From NCBI GenBank assembly GCA_946800325.1, contig OX326960.1, positions 58,054,855-58,118,854 of the forward strand: 64,000 nucleotides of DNA. Direction: 5' to 3'. The notes beneath the pieces were generated by a model. The model searched no databases. It was not told the DNA's origin and was given only the letters and a program-made list of their open reading frames with translations. A program made the position numbers and the translations under genes. Source of the DNA: Luzula sylvatica. Taxonomy: Eukaryota; Streptophyta; Magnoliopsida; Poales; Juncaceae. Positions 9,633 to 21,078 of the stretch are shown in pieces. Position 1 is the first letter of the stretch; the number at the start of each line of letters is the position of its first letter.

Positions 9633-11117
9633 AAGAAAGGCTTGACCTCACACGACAACAGATCATATTCTCTTTCCATAACTAATACCAAAGAAGAACC
9701 ACTAACAAAAGTTTGAAAACCGAAGAAAAACCGAAGATCTGGTGGGAAACGACGAGATCCCCTTCGCTGGGGCTTGACCGGTGCCGCCGCCCTAGCTAAA
9801 CCCTCTGGGTACGTTGTCGGCGAGTACTCGACAGTGACAGCAACCGATTCCTCCTCCTCTGCAACAGATCGCAATCACTTTTCTCCGCCTCCTCTACCGC
9901 CACAGATACCTCCTGAGTTTCGCCAATAATCGAACGTCTCTACCTTCTCCTGCTTCGTGGTTTTTGCCGACCGAGATCACCAATTTTGGAGATCGAGATC
10001 TAGGGTTTCCATAAATCCGATTTTGCCTAATTTCAGATCTAACCGATTCATCTATTTCTAACAGATACCTCTGAAAAGACCCTTCTCCTCTTACCCCCTC
10101 CTAGTGTACCTCGTACTATGATCATTGACGATAACCAATTTTGGGAATTACACTATGCTATGGAGATAGAGAGTTGGCGAAACCCAATCACAATTCGTCA
10201 ATTCGACCGATTATGGAGAGTATCGGTTGAATTAGGGAATTTCCCGCTTCGATTTTGGCACCTTGAATACTTTCGGCAAGCGGTGTCATCTTTTGGCTCT
10301 CTCGAGAATGTAGACATGGCAAATCTAAATGGAGAAGACAAATCGAGGGTCAATTGTACGGTACGTGTACCGTCTATTGCGGCTATCCCTCCTAGGATTC
10401 ACATCGCCTTCGATTGGGAATGGTCGGAAATTAGAGTTGTGTTGAAAGAGATTAATGGGGTTATCGAGATTGGGGAGTTTGAGCCGCGAATGGATGGACA
10501 TGAAGGTATCCGAGAAGACGATGCATATGACCACACGCCTTCACCTTCCCCTCCAACCTCTCCGGCGAGCGACAAGCAACAAGAAGATGTCTCGGGGTGG
10601 CCATTGAATCAAAACCCGTCGAAGAAAAACATGCGTACCAAAGGTGGTGGCCGAGACGACCGAGAAGATGGTGATCGAGAAATTGGTGCCCGGCAAGAAG
10701 TTATCTGTGAATATGATGCCCGCGTGGATTATTACCTAGTGAATCTTTATAACCGATTCTACTCAAAACTCGATGAAGAAACTTTACCTCGACTCACGAT
10801 TATTGCCTCCTTAGAGTCTTCACGAAACCGAGGTTCAAGCATCGTCTATCGATGCCATATTTATGAAGGAAATTGTGACAAAAAATATTTCGAGGAATTT
10901 TTTTTCTTGTATTCATGTTTAGGTAATAGGTTATAAAATTTTCTTGTTAGGTTTGCTTAGGCTTGAGTTTCGTTTAAGTTATTTTGCTTTTTCGTTCTCT
11001 TATTTGCCGTTTTAATTTGTCATTTGGATTCTACGTTATCATCATGTAATGTGACTTTTGAATTAATATATGCTCAAGGGCATTTTTGCAAAAAAAAAAA
11101 AAGAAAGGCTTGACCTC
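9633..11117 (+). mobile_element. ORF1-only LINE-like retroinsertion
   Basis: A 17-bp direct repeat AAGAAAGGCTTGACCTC lies at 9633-9649 and 11101-11117. The insert ends in poly(A) directly before the second copy, the signature of target-primed reverse transcription. Inside are a roughly 470-base leader, one ORF (10118-10936) related to LINE ORF1, and a short 3' untranslated part. No endonuclease or reverse transcriptase follows, so it is either a non-autonomous half-LINE or a processed copy of an ORF1-like gene. Confidence 0.8.
10118..10936 (+). CDS. DUF4283-like (LINE ORF1-type) protein
   Basis: Predicted 272 residues in one intronless frame. Residues 32-110 (LGNFPLRFWHLEYFRQ...FGSLENVD...RVNCTVRVPSIAAIPP) follow the pattern of the plant DUF4283 domain found at the start of LINE ORF1 proteins, including the IP-x-x-I-x-I segment. 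A Pro/Ser-rich linker and charged stretch (140-185) follow, then a C-terminal part with no recognised domain. No CCHC zinc knuckle is present. It probably binds nucleic acid; function as a host gene is not excluded. Confidence 0.55.
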   Translation: MIIDDNQFWELHYAMEIESWRNPITIRQFDRLWRVSVELGNFPLRFWHLEYFRQAVSSFGSLENVDMANLNGEDKSRVNCTVRVPSIAAIPPRIHIAFDWEWSEIRVVLKEINGVIEIGEFEPRMDGHEGIREDDAYDHTPSPSPPTSPASDKQQEDVSGWPLNQNPSKKNMRTKGGGRDDREDGDREIGARQEVICEYDARVDYYLVNLYNRFYSKLDEETLPRLTIIASLESSRNRGSSIVYRCHIYEGNCDKKYFEEFFFLYSCLGNRL

Positions 11118-11506
11118 TCCAATTTTACTCAAAAAAAAAAAAATTAATTGGATTTTTAAAATCCGGTACAACTGGTTTTAAAAATCAATTTTGAATTAGT
11201 TTAGGAATATTTTCAAAATTAAAATTATTTTTCGAATTTTATTTTCATACTGGATCACGTGCAAAAATTCTCCTATTAATTAACTATGGAGATGACTCAC
11301 CAATAGCAAACTATATATTATGTCAAGATGATGAATAAATCATTGATTAAAAAAACCTAATTAGGTACAAATTGCTTATGATTAATGTTCCTACCTTTAT
11401 ATTTACGTTTCTCCTCCTCTAACTAATTGACAAATGAATATATTTCCTAGTACAAAATGTAATTACATACAAAATTGAGATCATGCATCAAACCCAATTA
11501 GCATTT

Positions 11507-13880
11507 TCAGCAACGAGGCATGTCACTAGGACGAGGCAACATTTTCTCATCTTCCGCATTACCATTTTTCGTTATAAACACCATCTCCATTCCCCACACC
11601 GTATGCCGCTCCAAATGGCAGTGCATGAACCAAACTCCTGGATTAGCCGCCCTGAACCGGATTGCAACCCACCCGTTCTTAGGAACTCCGACTGTATTTT
11701 CGTAAGGCGGATCAACCAAGTTGTAACTCAATGGATCGGTCTCAGCATTGAAGATGCCAAATCCTTTTCCTACCACGTAGAATCTATGTCCATGCAAATG
11801 CATAGGGTGGTTCTCGCCTCCTAGTATATTAGTCCCCTGAAACACTATCTCCACAGTTGTATTATACTCTAGAACCTTCACTTTTGTCGCTTTTTGAGTG
11901 ATGAACAGCTCGGGCGGGATATTATCTGCTGTGAAGTTGAAGAAAACCGACGGTTTGTTAGGGAAATCCGTGGAGTACTGATCATGGATAGAGAAATAGT
12001 ATGCTTCGAGCACATCTATTTGTGGATCTTGGAAGCTCACATTGTTCAGGCTGGCTCCAAGCCTGTTACCTTGAGGACCCGCACAAGAGCTATTAGGACA
12101 CAAAATTTCATTCACTGCTACTGTTATATACATGTGTTCGCCTATGGTCTTTGGTACGTCAATTGGATGGTCCCAGCTGGCCAGTGACCGGAGCCCGTCA
12201 GTGAATGCAGTAGCTGCATCGGTATCATTTACGTACGGTAGGGTTGCTGGTATTGGCATGGTAGGGAAGTCGTTATCCGTTTTGTATTCAAGGATGGCAG
12301 TTGTGATGTTTCCATCAAAAGGGACCCTTAGATTTCCGTTATATGGATGGGCTGCGATGTAGTAACGGGAAGAGCAAGAGGAGTTTTGAAGTTGATTGGC
12401 TTCTAGAAGAATGCCCATGGTTTGGCCTGGAGTTATCATTATAAATTCGGTCGTGTAGGGTTTCGTGTAACTTCCATCGGTCCCGACTATTGTTAGTTTG
12501 TGATTGGCAATCGCAAAGAAGAATTCGTTGCTCAAGGCCGCATTGATAACTCGGAGAAGATATGTCTTTCCTTGTTCGACTTGCACCTTGAATGTGTCTG
12601 CGCGGATGATAGACAAGTTTAAATAAATTAGATTTCAGCAGAGAAGAACAATTTTGATTTCTTTTTGATGGAGAACAATTTTGATATCTTTTATTCAACA
12701 CATTTTTTTTCAACATGCATGAGCAATAAAAAAAGAACCTTACCGTTTTGTGAGCATGGAAGGAAATCACCAGGCTGGCCATTAATGGTGTTAGCGTCGG
12801 ATGGAACTACATCGCCACCGCTCTGAAGCGCTTTCTCAAGCACTTGAGTTACATCATCATTCCACCACTCTCCTAGAATGAGGGTTGCCTCTTTGTGGGG
12901 ATTGGGGAAGGGATATGTGGTGCCGCTCTCTGGGTACACAACAATTGCACCCTGAACAGTTGCGCGATCGAAATCACTGTGAGCATGCCACCACAGTGTT
13001 CCTTCTTCTTCTGTGAATTCGATTTTTTGTGCGAATTTGGCTCCAGGCTGGATTCCGCACTGAGTAATGTGATGGGGCCCGTCTGACCACGGGTTCCTCG
13101 GTTGATTCACTCCGTGCCTGAAGCCCAAATATACGTGTTAGTTATTGTTTAATTATAATAAATTGTACTTGATGTAACTATATATTTGATATATTATGGG
13201 TGCATGAATGTATTATTTGCTTTTTAATTAATTACCAGTGAAGTGTGATGTTTTTGTTTCCTTTGTTGACGACGTCAACAAATACAGTATCGCCTTTTCG
13301 AGCATAGATGGTGGGGCCGGGGAACTGACCGTTCACAGTCAGGATGTTCTTTGTGTGGCAGAGACGAGTGCAGGGAGTTTCTTCTATCTGCAAGTATATT
13401 TTTCCTTTTAATTATAAGCATGTATATATTTTGCCAGAATGAATAAAGTAGACTAATAAATGTCTTATGTTTTTCCTTTCTTTTTATTTATGTAAATCAC
13501 GTCCTATATTTTCATGAATATAATAACGACGGAGTTAAGATTGGAACGACATTTCAACCAACTCAATTATGATTTATTACAATGATGTGGATATATAATT
13601 AGATAACAAAGCATTTGTGGTGAAAATTCAAAGTTGTGTAACAAATGTACTTAGATTTAGAGTCTAATAATTAAGAAGGAGACTCTATAATTAATTTGGA
13701 GGATAGTAAGCTAAAAGAGCAGTTAATCATGATCAAAAGGCCGAAAATACTGAAAAAAAGACCAAGAGCACTTACAATGAAGGTGCGATGATGAATCTTC
13801 GCCAAGGTGGGTGTAACAAAAACTCCACACAGCATGAGAATACCTAAGAACTTCAGCAACAAAATCGCAGCAATCCCCAT
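11507..13880 (-). CDS. Laccase, copy 1
   Basis: Multicopper oxidase, secreted; plant laccases oxidise monolignols or other phenolics in the cell wall with reduction of oxygen to water. Four exons: 13880-13776, 13387-13236, 13117-12744, 12597-11507, all with GT..AG introns and frame kept, giving 573 residues, normal for the family. Signal peptide at residues 1-27. Copper ligand motifs: HWHG 85-88, WWHAH 128-132, HPMHLHGH 474-481, HCHLERH 536-542 with the axial position Met547. Compared with copy 2 it has Gly272 in place of Asp, Arg482 directly after the HLHGH motif in place of Ser, and Leu-Arg instead of Pro-Phe before VPF. Many plant laccases have six exons; here the last exons are fused. Intact and probably expressible. 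Confidence 0.92.
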
Positions 13881-14036
13881 CGATCTCTTTTCGAACGGTA
13901 AACTGGCAAGAGAGAGAGAGGGAGAGCAAGCTAGAGAACAGTATTTTCTCTTTGAGCTGAAAAGAGAGAGATCTTTTTTCTGAATACTTGTTTTTGTTAT
14001 ATGAGTTTGTTTGAGCTTCGGAGATTTACTAGATGG

Positions 14037-14044
14037 TATTTATA
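14037..14044 (-). promoter_or_regulatory. Laccase copy 1 TATA box
   Basis: TATAAATA on the minus strand, about 157 bases upstream of the ATG. The identical motif stands at the same place in copy 2 (58833-58840). CT-rich leader (GAGAGAG on the plus strand, 13911-13925) lies between. Confidence 0.55.
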
Positions 14045-14330
14045 AGCAAATGGTATGCGCTTCATTTTTCTTAATTACGCGTACATAGACTAAGTGTGAC
14101 ATGTATAATGACTTAATCCATAATTCTTAGTTTATGTTGATTTGACATTTACATATTATTGAACTGCATATTCTTTTAGAACAAGTCTACGACTTGTATT
14201 ATTTAGAATAGGTCAATCGCTTTTAACTTCTGAAAGCGTCCGCATATATAACTCGAAAAACCAGTATCATAAAAAAGCACCAATCCAAGAATTTAAAATC
14301 CTAAATACTAAGCATTGATAGTTAATTAAG
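14045..14330. other. Laccase copy 1 upstream region
   Basis: Present nearly unchanged in copy 2 (58841-59148). No further gene. Upstream promoter elements were not resolved. Confidence 0.4.
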
Positions 14331-14362
<32 letters not shown>

Positions 14363-14792
14363 GATGGATAAGATACCTAATTAAGTATCTTGAGTTTGGT
14401 ACTTGAGACTTTTTAATCATTATATTTTTTTTGAGATTTGTGATTTTTAATGATATTTATATCCGTCATTAATGATTTCCATAAATGTTTGTGCTAATCA
14501 TTAAATGCACAAATCTCACATCAAATATAATGACCAAAAATTTCTAATTACCAAACTCATGATACTTAATTAAATATATTAGTCATCATTTATATATATA
14601 TAAGAGACTAACATACTTAATAAAAAAAAAAATTGGTACTTAATATTTTTTAATCATTGAATTTGGTTGATATTTGTGCATTTAATGATGTATATAAAAT
14701 TTCATAATCGTCAAGAAAAAACAAAATCTCAATTCAAATCCAATGATGAAAAATCATTAAATATCAAATATGTTGTAATTAATTAAATATGT

Positions 14793-14836
<44 letters not shown>
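14331..14836. mobile_element. Two palindromic MITE copies with (TA)n and (CA)n tracts
   Basis: (TA)n at 14331-14359 and (CA)n at 14795-14826 flank two short hairpin repeats (about 14368-14575 and 14615-14795). Each starts with a TTGGTACTT/GAGTTTGGTACTT arm and ends with AAATCTCA(A/C)...CATGATACTTAATT, enclosing CATTTAATGATG. Counterparts lie at 59255-59430 and 59580-59745 in copy 2, so four copies of one family are present. Confidence 0.65.
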
Positions 14837-15180
14837 CAATGTTTTAAATAGCGTGTAGCGGCACGCAGCGTTTCTGACATTTGATTTAGCGGTTAGCGTT
14901 AGCGGGCGATATAGCGCCGCTTCACCATCGCAGCGGAGTTTGATCAAAATTATTATTTTTATAATACTAAATATGCATATAAATATAATTTAGCGGCCCA
15001 ATATTATAAACAAAATTATATCAAATGCTTATTTATATCAACCTCACAAACTAACATAAATTAAAAATTCATCTAAAAAAAAATATATTATTATTATTAT
15101 TACTTTTATTTTTATTTTATTATCATGTTGTTTGAAATTATAATAATGCTAATAATAGTTGTTGTTGATATTATTCTTCC

Positions 15181-15232
<52 letters not shown>

Positions 15233-15487
15233 TAATACACATAATAATAATAATAACAATAATAATTATTATTATCATTATTATTTATTATTACTATTAT
15301 TTAATAACAATTATTATTATTGTGTAATGATAATAATGATTATTATTATTGTTATTATTATTTAATAACAATATCAATAATAATAATAATAATAATAATA
15401 ATTATTATTATTCGTACTATTACTATTATTATTTTATTATATTTTTATTATTACTATTGTTATGATTGGATTTAACATTATTATGAT

Positions 15488-15536
<49 letters not shown>

Positions 15537-15716
15537 GCACGCTATAGCGCCGCTACGGCCGCTATATTTGAACGCTTCATGCTATAGCAGTCCGCTATAG
15601 CGTTGCAGCGGAACAAAATGCTACATAGCTAAATTCCGAAGCGATGCAGCATTTAACTCCTAAAATCCGCTATAGCGCGCTATAGCGCCGCTGAAGCGCC
15701 GCTATTTAAAACACTG
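14837..15716. mobile_element. hAT-like non-autonomous element with GCTATAGC subterminal repeats
   Basis: 880 bp. Left end CAATGTTTTAAATAGCG, right end GCTATTTAAAACACTG, giving terminal inverted repeats CA(A/G)TGTTTTAAATAGC. Flanked by ATATATAT on both sides, compatible with the 8-bp target duplication of hAT but inside a microsatellite. Subterminal regions carry many GCGCCGCTATAGCG palindromic words. The middle is (ATT)n, 15181-15231 and 15490-15535. Copy 2 has only (TA)n at the matching site. Confidence 0.78.
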
Positions 15717-16042
15717 ATATATATATATATATATATACCGATTCAAAATGGAGTATGAAAGATGAGGCTACCGGATAGGGTCTAACTCTTCATCTGAATA
15801 TATTCGAATGATAGGCTACCAACACAGGTAAACCTGTCCAACAAAAACTGGCCAACGAACGTTGGGTGTGTAATGTGTTGTATAATATATATAATTAAAA
15901 TTCTAATTCTAATTCTAATATTCTAAGAGTTACATAATATTAAAAATAATGAATAAACTATAGTTATTAAGTTCATAGGAGGTTTTATTTCACACTGATA
16001 ACATGTATTACGAAGGAATAAAACATGGGTAAGTAACCCATT
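15717..16042. other. Shared non-coding stretch
   Basis: Present in both laccase segments. Contains the inverted pair GGTAAACCTGTCC and CCAACGAACGTTGG. No gene recognised. Confidence 0.4.
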
Positions 16043-16359
16043 GGGCTTGTTCGGCAACATGGAATTAGAGTGGAATAGTGGAAGATATTGGAAGAAATCA
16101 TTTTATTCCGCCGAACAAGGTTGGAAGAAAATGGAATAAAATGGTTCTCTATTCCATGGGAGAGGTAGAAGAGTGGAAGAAGATGGAATAAAAGAATTTT
16201 TCTCTTCTTCTCTCTCATCCTTCGCAATAAAAAATATTAATTTAATTTTTACTTCCACTCTTCCACAATTTAATCTACCGAACACCCTTGGAATAAAATA
16301 GAATTAGCTTTCTTCCACTCTTCCACTCTTTCATTATTCCATGTGTTGCCGAATGGGTA
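16043..16359. mobile_element. MITE, 317 bp, private to copy 1
   Basis: Left end GGGCTTGTTCGGCAACATGG; the right end in reverse reads GTACCCATTCGGCAACACAT, an imperfect terminal inverted repeat. CATT lies on both sides (16039-16042 and 16360-16363), while copy 2 near 60100 reads CCCATTAGGTTTACC with a single CATT. The interior is palindromic GAAGA/TTCCA-rich. A 3-4 bp target duplication points to a Tourist/Harbinger-like element, not proven. Confidence 0.82.
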
Positions 16360-16423
16360 CATTAGGTTTACCAAGAAACCTAGACAGAGATCTGTTAAAT
16401 TATAAAATAACATTTTATATTAA

Positions 16424-17700
16424 CTAGGAGATTACCCGCGTTTCGCGGCGGTTTTGTTTTATTTGTTTCGCCATACACATAATATATAGTTATGATTTTT
16501 CGGGATAAAAAATAAGATTTTGTGAAAATAAAAATCATATTGATTACGGAAGTTTGATGATGACAAAATTATTATACTATTTTTGAATCCGACACAATAC
16601 GAAATATTTATTTAGTACTTTAATACAATACATATAAAAAAGAATAAATATTACTACAAGATAATTAAAAAACATGCGTGGACATAAATAAAAAACAAAA
16701 CCATATGCTATTTTAAATTTTCATATATAAAAATAAGAATAATAACATTTTAAAAGTTCAAAAAAATTATTTGTGTCTGATAAATTTTATGTTTCATTTT
16801 TTGTAAAGATTAATATGAAATTGTTTTAAGTAAAAGTACAAATATAACATACTTAGTAGTATGTGCAACTTTTTTCAATTATAATTTTAAAAATAATAAT
16901 AATTAGGCTTACAAGGCATGAATGTAATTACACTTATTTTTTTAATAATTGTTTTCATAATTTTAAGTTAGAGAAAAATATTGAATATATGATAATATGG
17001 AACTCAAAATAAAGATAAAATTCAAGTGAATATATTTCTTAATTTTTTAAAATTATATTATGAAAAATACTAACAATATTTGATGTATGTTTTGTGATAT
17101 TTTATATTAATTTATTAATGTTAGATATTTAAACTCTTCACATTCTATTTGTATTCACAATTGATCATGTAACATATTTTGAAAAATTCAAAATTAAATA
17201 CAACTTATCCAACATGAAGCTAACGAATAATATATTGACACATCATCAATGTAAGGTGATGTGACCTTCTAAAATTGCTTAAAACTATGTGTAAAATAAG
17301 AGACACATAAATGTCTACAAATAAAACATAATCACACAAAATCAAAATTTAATTCATGGTTCATATGTTGCCACATATCATAATCTAATAGTTGAAATAA
17401 TTGTGATGATGTGGCATGCGAATATTGAATAAAGATGAGTCCAAAATAAGGGGGTTGGTAAATTATGTTTATCATGCATTTTTGTGAAAGGTCACGATCA
17501 TGAATATTCTAGACACTTGTGAAATATTATGTCTACAGTAGTGATGAGTCATGTTCACAATATGTGAAAAATCATGTTCAAACTAGTGAAGAGTAATGTT
17601 CATGAATCATGTAAGCTATAAATATGTATGTATTTTGTGTCATTTTAACCAACCATAAAATATTTTGTAAATCCCTTTCATTCTTATATAATAAAATTTA
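16424..17700 (-). mobile_element. Helitron with 3' terminus CTAG and hairpin
   Basis: On the minus strand the end reads CCGCGAAACGCGGGTAATCT followed by CCTAG then T. That is a GC hairpin about 10 bases before CTAG, inserted before T, as Helitrons do. The 5' end is probably near 17700 where the minus strand reads TTATTATATAAGAATGAAAG. It carries no Rep/helicase gene. The orthologous copy in the other segment ends at 60167-60170, and a worn relative lies at 4430-5130. Confidence 0.72.
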
Positions 17701-18687
17701 TGTTACATTGAATCGCTTTTTCTTTTATATTTTGATGTGATATTTGGCTGGTGCAACGTGTTGTTGTTTTATTGTTAACTTCGGTTATCTTTACAAAATC
17801 GCTATTATAGAATCAAATTTATATTGGTTCGAGAAATTGACGTACATGACTTCATCTTATTTATGATTTAAGTTTTCCGTTTTACGATCATGATACAAGA
17901 CAGGAACCAAAAAAACAAAAAATGTAGAATCTTCAATATGGATAAACAAAAATATCCTATACTAGGTTATATATCTTTTAATTATTTAGGAGAGCAGTGA
18001 CACGACGCGGATACACCAGACTTCTCTTGTTTCATTACTTTTATTAAAATAATTATTTAGTTATGTCTTTTAATTATTTATTTGGTTATTTTAAAAAGAT
18101 AACCAACAATCTAATATAAGGACAAACGAGAGGCGATATTATTTATCTAATTAGTTGAATTTGATAAGAGAGTTACGAGTTATTTAATTTAAATTAGGCA
18201 TATGATTTGATGAGTCTATAGGTTATCATACGGATTAGACTAAACTTTGCTTTACAGTTTTATATAAGAAAAACGAGATCATTATCTAATTAATTTGGAT
18301 ATATTATATGATCATTACAAAATATTTTTTGTCCATGAAGTTGCAATTGCAACCATTTAAGATTCTTTCAGTAACTAACGTTTATTTATCTCATTAATTG
18401 GGTCAACGAATCTGTTTCACGTTGTAATATTTTACATTAATTTTGTTTTCATAATAACTTTTCTTATTAATCGTGTGAGGAGGAAAATTGTTGGAAACTT
18501 GGAACATGTTCGTATAGTACTGTAATTAAACATTGTTAATTTCCAATATACTATGTTCACGCTTATGGACAAAAACATCGATGAATTAAATATCCCACAA
18601 ACTGGTAAGTACAATCCACCAAACCTAGTATTTTAATTGAACTACGTACGAGGTTTGTTTAGCAACTTCTCAAAATTCCAAATGAAA
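17701..18687. other. Shared non-coding stretch
   Basis: Matches 61560-62540 of copy 2 with only small differences. No gene or RNA recognised. Confidence 0.4.
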
Positions 18688-20349
18688 CAAAGAAAATAAC
18701 ATAAAATTCTAATACCCGGTTTTTAGAAACCATGAAAGATATGTATTTCAAACTTTTGAAGATGATAAATCTGTGGACACTTGATCGCGTGACTAAGTCC
18801 CTTAGAAAATTAAATCATCATTAATTAACATCTTGCAAATGAAATAAATCACAACGTCATAAAGCGTGATGTATTCGTATTGACATGTTGGTTCATATAT
18901 AAGAAAATAAATACCAGAGCATTTACAATCGTCCATAATTAATTAAATTTAAATTTATAATTTTGGCAAATTATTTTTATAGAAATGAATTAATGTACTG
19001 TTTAACATGAGTTAAACGGATACACATGAATAAAACTATCATAAGAAATAAATAAAAATAATAATTTCACAAAAATCTGCCAAATACAAATGAATTTGTT
19101 TTTAAAAAAGATTGAAGATATAATAATAAATTTTTTTTCAAATAAATATAATTTATCATGTTAAAATAAATTTAATAAAAAAATCAAATTATTTTTTAAT
19201 AATTCGGTTTACCATATAATCATTGCTGTTTAGCACATAATTAATACGGTTTTCCACTTATATGATTTAGAGAGATGCTAGTGCACTCCGTCTTTTTTGC
19301 ACTCCCACACATCGATTTTAATCACGGCGCAAAGCGAATGATTTAAAAAATTTGGTAAAAACTTAGACGAGTAGCCGCTTTTTACGAGTAGGGCATAAAA
19401 TTCGGGTAGCGTCCAATATATATTCCGTCTTCATATTTAACTAGTTCTTTTTATACTTTTGACCTTCAAATATATATTTTTTTTACAATGGAAAGAGATA
19501 ATAATAACAACAGATTCATATCCATAGTATAAATTTTTTAATAACAAGTATTAACATATCTTTAATCCATAGTATAGAAAAATATATAAATAATAGTATA
19601 AATGTATAAATAACAACATATCTTTTTCGTAGTATAAAAAAAAGTAAAAAATATAAATAACCATTTAATTCATAGTATAGTAAAAGTTATAATAAATAAT
19701 GACATATATTTAATCCCAAATATAAAAAAATGTATAAATGATAGTCCAAAAATATAGATAACATCATATCTTTAATTCATAATATAAAAAAAATAATAAA
19801 AAAGTATAAATAGCAATAGATTTTTAATTCCTAGTATAGAAAAATGATAAAATAATAGAACAAATATAAACAATAATAAAAACGGTATAAATAACAACAT
19901 ATTTTTTATTCATATAATCTAGAAAAAGGTAAAAATAATATAAAAATATATATAACGGAGGATAGGGCTAGCCTGGGGCGAGAATGGTAGCTTGGGACGA
20001 GAATACATTGTGCAACCGAACAGTGAGTAACTCTGGAGTGACATCCGCAATGCAATTCTCCGTGCGGTGGGCAACGGACCACGAATGGTCTAATTATGTA
20101 TTATTTATTATCTAAAATAATTTAATAGTTAATATATTTTTTTTTATATTTCCAGCACACATTGAAAGTATATTAAAGGGAACAAATATAATTACCAAGA
20201 AAACTTGAAAATGAAATAAATAAAAAATAAAAGTAAAACTCTAATGCCTGGTCTTTAGAAAACTTGAAAGTGATAAATCTGCGGACACTTGATCGCGTGA
20301 CTAAGTCCCTTAGAAAATTAAGTCATCATTAATTAACAACATGCAAATG
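18688..20349. repeat. Direct repeat pair flanking about 1.4 kb
   Basis: About 150 bp at 18688-18843 recurs at 20203-20349 (shared GGACACTTGATCGCGTGACT and AAGTCCCTTAGAAAATTAA). Copy 2 has a single hybrid unit at 62545-62706. Between the repeats is AT-rich DNA with a worn tandem repeat of about 50-60 bp at 19480-19940 (words CATATCTTTAATTCATAGTA, AATATAAATAAC). No gene. Confidence 0.7.
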
Positions 20350-21078
20350 TCACAAGTTATAAAAAAGATGAATCACAGTGATAATTTGACTGTGCCAGGT
20401 TGTATTATGACTAATCAAGCTATGACAAAGAAGAAGAGTCTTGCGTCCTTACGCCGGCATATATTATTCACCCAATCTCATATTCTCAACGCTCAAATTC
20501 TATTTGGAAAGATAATTACAATTACCATGAAAAGTCTCATCCTCTAAGATCTCTCTTCCTCCACATCTTTATTCCGTGTTGTTTTTTCGCTGAAAGAAAA
20601 AAGAAGGATAAAAGATAAACTAACTCGGTATCCTTTACTTCATTAATATGAAAAGTATCCACTCAAAATTATCATTTAATATATTACCTAGAAGAAGCTT
20701 CACACTATGCTAAAAGCACACATGATATATATATAAAAAGTATAATTATGCAAATTAATATTTTCTATATATAGTTTTGTAAGCAATAATTAAGATCTAA
20801 CTAGAAGAAGCTTCACGCTATGCTAAAATCACAGATACATGATATATATAAAGTCAAAATTATCATTTAATATATTCATATTTTTGGATAAGCAATAATA
20901 AAGATGCGTGAAAATTCAAAGATAAAAGGTTTCGGTCAATAAAGGATATCTTAAAAAATCATCGATGCTCATTCACATTCACAGGTAAAAATTACTTGGA
21001 AGAAAGAACAAAAGTAAAACGATTTCCTTCGTCAGGGAGATATCTATAACACACACTCAATGAATTTTCTTTTTTAAA
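20350..21078. other. Non-coding stretch ending the duplication
   Basis: Contains two copies of CTAGAAGAAGCTTCAC (about 20689 and 20801), also present in copy 2. Duplication similarity fades after about 20900. No gene. Confidence 0.4.

Larger units (their letters stand above)
11140..20900. repeat. Segmental duplication, copy 1 (laccase segment)
   Basis: Collinear and very similar, including introns and intergenic DNA, to 55670-64000. Left homology begins at TTAATTGGATTTTTAAAAT, just after a run of A (11131-11142). Private to this copy are the hAT element 14837-15716, the MITE 16043-16359 and about 1.5 kb around 18844-20200. The right limit is near 20900; copy 2 runs off the window at the matching point, so the true extent is unknown. 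Confidence 0.9.

Noticed and set aside
11894..12362. Open frames on the plus strand opposite laccase exon 4
   Set aside because: Antisense shadows of the laccase coding sequence; the same ones appear opposite copy 2.
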